Shown here piece after piece: positions 61,481 to 64,000 of a DNA stretch of 64,000 nucleotides. The notes below the pieces were generated by a model. That model saw only the letters and a program-made list of their open reading frames with translations. It made no database searches and had not been told where the DNA came from. The translations under genes were made by a program, and so were the position numbers. This stretch comes from an uncultured Pelagibacteraceae bacterium (GTDB lineage Bacteria > Pseudomonadota > Alphaproteobacteria > Pelagibacterales > Pelagibacteraceae), in the NCBI GenBank assembly GCA_902635545.1, contig CACPOL010000001.1:1-64000 (forward strand), in the 5' to 3' direction. Positions within the stretch are counted from its first letter, which is position 1. Each line of letters opens with the position of its first letter.

Positions 61481-62389
61481 TTAATTAATTTTTGATGCAA
61501 TAAAATCTAAAATTTTTGGATTATGTTCTTTAAAACAAGTGGCTCTATCCATGTCATGATAATTTTTAATTGGTTTTCCCCATACACTACAACTTTTTCC
61601 ATTAACTTTGTTATCTTGAGAAATAACTATTCTTTCTACACCAGAAACTTCCTCAACCCAATCAGATACCAATCCACCAAAAGGATCTTTAGGATGAGTA
61701 AAAACTAATACAGGTAAATTTGGACTTTTTATAATTTCATCAATTTGCATTTGCCTCATATTTGCTGGACCAGGGCCTTCCTTTTCTTTAAATCTTTTTA
61801 AAGCCTCATCTACTCCAACTTTATTTACTTTATAAGCTTTTGTTAAACGACCGTAACATTCAGGTACAAAAGAAACACCTCCAGCGACAATATTTTGATA
61901 TCTGCTAAGCAACATCATTGTCATCCATCCTCCACAAGATCTTCCAGTTAAAAAAATTTGATTTTTTTTAAAACCTTGGGCAGTAAAATCTTCTATGAGT
62001 TTTAAATTCGCATCCAATCTTTTTTCTAACTTTGGTTTACCTTTATAGGGTTCAACAAACTTTTTTTTATTCCATAATCTTTTATAATCATCTCCTTTAA
62101 GTTTTCCTGTGCAAAAAAGGTAAACAACTATTTCTTTTTCTTTAATTTTTTTTCCTACTAAAGATGACATATTGTTCATTCCTTCTTTCCAAGCACAATC
62201 GCTGGATGGACCATCATGAGTAGATTGGCCATGATTATAGATTAATAAAATTTTATTATGAGGATCCTTTATTTTTTGATCTTTTGAATAACTTACTTTG
62301 TTAGTCAAAAAACCACTCTTAGTCATTTTATCAGCAAGAACACTTTTGTTAAAAAAAATAATAATAAATAATATTAACAATTTTTTCAT
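61481..62389 (-). CDS. Secreted alpha/beta-hydrolase-like protein
   Basis: A 302-residue protein with a signal peptide (LLILFIIIFFNKSVLA). The nucleophile elbow is LTGRSCGGWMTMM (G-x-S-x-G with Ser). ILLIYNHGQSTHDGPSSDC would be the oxyanion loop, and a late LVFTHPKDPFGGL plus ...IKNYHDMDRATCF gives the Asp and His. Extra cysteines (DCAWKEG, FLCTGK-like, SFVPECYGR) suggest disulfides. It belongs to the dienelactone-hydrolase-like/prolyl-oligopeptidase-like alpha/beta hydrolases. It sits between mtnA (abutting) and mtnP (overlapping 4 bases), so it is co-transcribed, but its role there is unclear. Confidence 0.75.
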   Translation of the reverse strand: MKKLLILFIIIFFNKSVLADKMTKSGFLTNKVSYSKDQKIKDPHNKILLIYNHGQSTHDGPSSDCAWKEGMNNMSSLVGKKIKEKEIVVYLFCTGKLKGDDYKRLWNKKKFVEPYKGKPKLEKRLDANLKLIEDFTAQGFKKNQIFLTGRSCGGWMTMMLLSRYQNIVAGGVSFVPECYGRLTKAYKVNKVGVDEALKRFKEKEGPGPANMRQMQIDEIIKSPNLPVLVFTHPKDPFGGLVSDWVEEVSGVERIVISQDNKVNGKSCSVWGKPIKNYHDMDRATCFKEHNPKILDFIASKIN

Positions 62390-63258
62390 TTATTTAAAAC
62401 TCTCCCAGCTATTGTATTAAGTTTATCTTTTGTTTTTTTTGTTCTTTTTTCAGGTGCAGTAATAATGGCTACATCTAAACAATTATTAGTTGGATCTTTA
62501 GGATCAATATGATCTTCGAAATTTTCTATTAGGTTTTTAATCATGTTTTTTGCTTTAGCAGCATTACCTAATAAAACTTTCACTACTTGTTGAACATCAA
62601 CGTTTTCATGATCAGGATGCCAGCAATCATAATCTGTGACCATAGATACTGAAGCATATCTTATTTCTGCCTCTCTTGCTAATTTTGCTTCTGGCATATT
62701 GGTCATTCCAATCACATCTGCTTTCCATGATCTATATAGATTTGACTCTGCTAAAGTTGAAAATTGTGGTCCTTCCATGACAACATATGTTCCATTTCTT
62801 TTATACTCAATTTTTTCTTTTTTAATTGCTTCCTCGCAAGCATTCATTAAGCCATTAGAAGTAGGATGTGCCATAGATACATGTGCAACAATTTCATCAT
62901 CAAAAAATGTTTTTTTTCTTGCAAATGTTCTATCAATAAACTGGTCAACAATTACAAATTTTCCAGGTGGCAAATCCTCTTTTAATGAACCTACTGCTGA
63001 GATTGAAACAATATCTGTTACACCTAGTTGTTTAAGTGCATCAATATTTGCTCTAAAATTTATTTTTGATGGAGAAACAAAATGACCTCTGCCATGTCTT
63101 GGCAAAAAATAAACTTCCTTACCTTGAAAATTTGTTTTTAAAATTTGATCAGATGGCTTACCCCAAGGTGTATTTAAATCAATTAATTCTCTTTCTTTAA
63201 ATTCCTCAACATCATATAAGCCACTTCCACCAATAATTGCTAACTTATTATTTACCAT
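62386..63258 (-). CDS. mtnP: S-methyl-5'-thioadenosine phosphorylase
   Basis: A 290-residue trimeric PNP/MTAP-type phosphorylase. It begins LAIIGGSGLYDVEEFKE and has FLPRHGRGHFVSPSKINFRAN, the phosphate-binding segment. VMEGPQFSTLAESNLYRSW and IGMTNMPEAKLAREAEI follow, and the purine-binding DYDCWH is intact. NMPEAKLA and the lack of the guanosine-type Asn at the purine site favour methylthioadenosine over guanosine/inosine. It splits the MTA released by SpeDE into adenine and methylthioribose 1-phosphate. apt is divergent from it, 39 bases away. Confidence 0.93.
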   Translation of the reverse strand: MVNNKLAIIGGSGLYDVEEFKERELIDLNTPWGKPSDQILKTNFQGKEVYFLPRHGRGHFVSPSKINFRANIDALKQLGVTDIVSISAVGSLKEDLPPGKFVIVDQFIDRTFARKKTFFDDEIVAHVSMAHPTSNGLMNACEEAIKKEKIEYKRNGTYVVMEGPQFSTLAESNLYRSWKADVIGMTNMPEAKLAREAEIRYASVSMVTDYDCWHPDHENVDVQQVVKVLLGNAAKAKNMIKNLIENFEDHIDPKDPTNNCLDVAIITAPEKRTKKTKDKLNTIAGRVLNK

Positions 63259-63297
63259 GTTAAAAAAATAATTTATCTATATATAACTCAAAGAATT

Positions 63298-63825
63298 ATG
63301 AATTTAAAAGAATTTATTAGATCTATTCCAGACTATCCAAAGAAAGGAATTTTATTTAGAGATATTACAACTTTGATAAAAGATAAAGATGCTTTCAAAG
63401 AAACTATTAATCAAATTATTGAAAAATCAAAAAAATACGAATTCAATAAAATTGCAGCGATAGAGTCTAGAGGTTTTGTGTTTGCCTCTGCTATTTCTTA
63501 TGTCTTAGAAAAGCCACTCATAATGTTAAGAAAAAAAAATAAATTACCTGCCGAAACTCATTCAGTTGATTTTGAACTTGAATATGGAACTGCAACAATT
63601 GAAGTCCATAAAGATTCTATTTGTGAAGGAGATAAAGTTTTAATTATTGATGATTTAATTGCAACAGGTGGAACAGCCGAAGCAGCAGCAAAACTTGTTA
63701 AAATATCAAAAGGTGAAGTCGCAGCTTTTATATTTGTAATAAATTTGTTCGATCTAGAGGGGTGTAATAATTTAATTAAAAAAGGTTTTAAAATTGAAAA
63801 TTTAATCGAATTTCCAGGACATTAA
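63298..63825 (+). CDS. apt: Adenine phosphoribosyltransferase
   Basis: A 175-residue PRTase. The N-terminal IPDYPKKGILFRDITTLIKD is typical of Apt. KIAAIESRGFVFASAISY, then RKKNKLPAETHSVDFELEYGT and the PRPP-binding VLIIDDLIATGGTAEA are intact. It recycles adenine to AMP. Divergent from mtnP, it completes adenine recovery from methylthioadenosine. Its stop overlaps the convergent partial gene at the window end by two bases. Confidence 0.95.
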   Translation: MNLKEFIRSIPDYPKKGILFRDITTLIKDKDAFKETINQIIEKSKKYEFNKIAAIESRGFVFASAISYVLEKPLIMLRKKNKLPAETHSVDFELEYGTATIEVHKDSICEGDKVLIIDDLIATGGTAEAAAKLVKISKGEVAAFIFVINLFDLEGCNNLIKKGFKIENLIEFPGH

Positions 63826-64000
63826 TTAAAAAATTTTCCTCTATAATTTGATTTCATACCAACTATAGAAGAAAATAATCCTAAAAATCTATAAAGATAT
63901 TTATCTTTTTTTTCAAAGTCAAAAATAATTAAATAAAGAATTATTCTAAATAAAGATTTAAAAAACTTTCCACCTGTTTTAAATATTGCATAGAAATAGT
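63822..64000 (-). CDS. C-terminal part of an unidentified protein, 5' end beyond the window
   Basis: An open minus-strand frame runs in from the window end, encoding about 58 residues. It starts YFYAIFKTGGKFFKSLFRI, has a hydrophobic helix (IILYLIIFDF) and ends FLGLFSSIVGMKSNYRGKFFN before the stop. The stop overlaps the apt stop by two bases. The amphipathic/hydrophobic end with a G-x-x-x-x-x-x-G-M pattern resembles the C-terminus of some membrane-associated glycosyltransferases, but too little is visible to assign a family. Confidence 0.6.
   Translation of the reverse strand, partial: YFYAIFKTGGKFFKSLFRIILYLIIFDFEKKDKYLYRFLGLFSSIVGMKSNYRGKFFN

Noticed and set aside
62636-63085. Open frame of 149 codons antisense to mtnP
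   Set aside because: It is fully contained in mtnP on the opposite strand and encodes no recognisable domain; it arises from codon bias of the true gene.
1-64000. tRNA, rRNA, CRISPR arrays, insertion sequences or prophage
   Set aside because: No cloverleaf-type conserved TTCGAATC-like arms with proper context, no regularly spaced repeats, no transposase or phage proteins were found among the genes or gaps, none of which exceeds 300 bases.

Overview
The window looks like chromosomal DNA of a SAR11-type alphaproteobacterium (Candidatus Pelagibacter or a close relative). Several things point there: very AT-rich sequence, genes packed with 0-30 base spacers and frequent short overlaps, lysine- and isoleucine-rich proteins, and gene content typical of oligotrophic marine cells. 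That content includes a TPP-riboswitch-controlled thiamine-precursor symporter, AprABM, a TRAP transporter, polar amino-acid/osmolyte ABC transporters and sulfonate breakdown. The taxonomic call is inference from these features. I found no rRNA, tRNA, CRISPR array, insertion sequence or phage gene, and no gene-free stretch longer than 300 bases.

Layout. (1) 1-12.6 kb is a sulfur and sulfonate block. It starts with a cut-off M24 creatinase/ectoine-hydrolase-like gene, followed by a carbamoyltransferase-DUF5989-SxtJ trio coupled to xsc. Then come divergent suyA-suyB and a YeiH-type anion exporter, a TauE-type exporter and aprM-aprB-aprA. Together they predict C-S bond cleavage of sulfolactate and sulfoacetaldehyde, and disposal of the sulfite by export or by oxidation to APS. 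(2) 12.7-18 kb is a tight minus-strand operon: metC, an MFS carrier, pabB, pabA, pabC and a HIT protein. (3) 18-24.5 kb holds housekeeping and small genes: a 27-residue basic peptide, mnmA, DUF3553, cysQ-like, recX, an HCCA-isomerase-like gene, a rhodanese and a glycosyltransferase-like gene. (4) 24.6-32.8 kb has amtB, hup, rseP, thiV under a TPP riboswitch, a methyltransferase, and nrdB-nrdA behind a pair of NrdR boxes. (5) 32.9-39.5 kb has a phosphohexomutase, a giant charged coiled-coil protein, a lipoprotein, DUF2061, malonyl-CoA decarboxylase, a second TauE-like protein and dusA. (6) 39.5-47.6 kb has a TRAP transporter, a CoA-transferase broken by a frameshift in an A8 run, rpoZ with a long acidic tail, an MFS carrier, a beta-hydroxyacid dehydrogenase and a gamma-carbonic-anhydrase-like protein. 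(7) 47.6-51.4 kb is a small surface-sugar cluster. (8) 51.4-58.4 kb carries two polar-amino-acid-type ABC transporters (one EhuABCD-like) with one ATPase between them, plus a PhyH dioxygenase and a MOSC protein. (9) 58.5-63.8 kb is a polyamine/methylthioadenosine block: a fused SpeD-SpeE, a FucA-like class II aldolase, mtnA, mtnP and apt.

The most coherent pathway reading is at the right end. The SpeD-SpeE fusion would release methylthioadenosine. MtnP would split it to adenine, recycled by Apt, and methylthioribose-1-phosphate. MtnA would isomerise the latter, and the FucA-like aldolase would cleave it to DHAP plus methylthioacetaldehyde. This is the oxygen-independent DHAP shunt rather than the classical methionine salvage cycle. 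A second recurring theme is a stable RNA hairpin immediately downstream of each of the three substrate-binding-protein genes and before the permease genes, a likely device for making excess binding protein.
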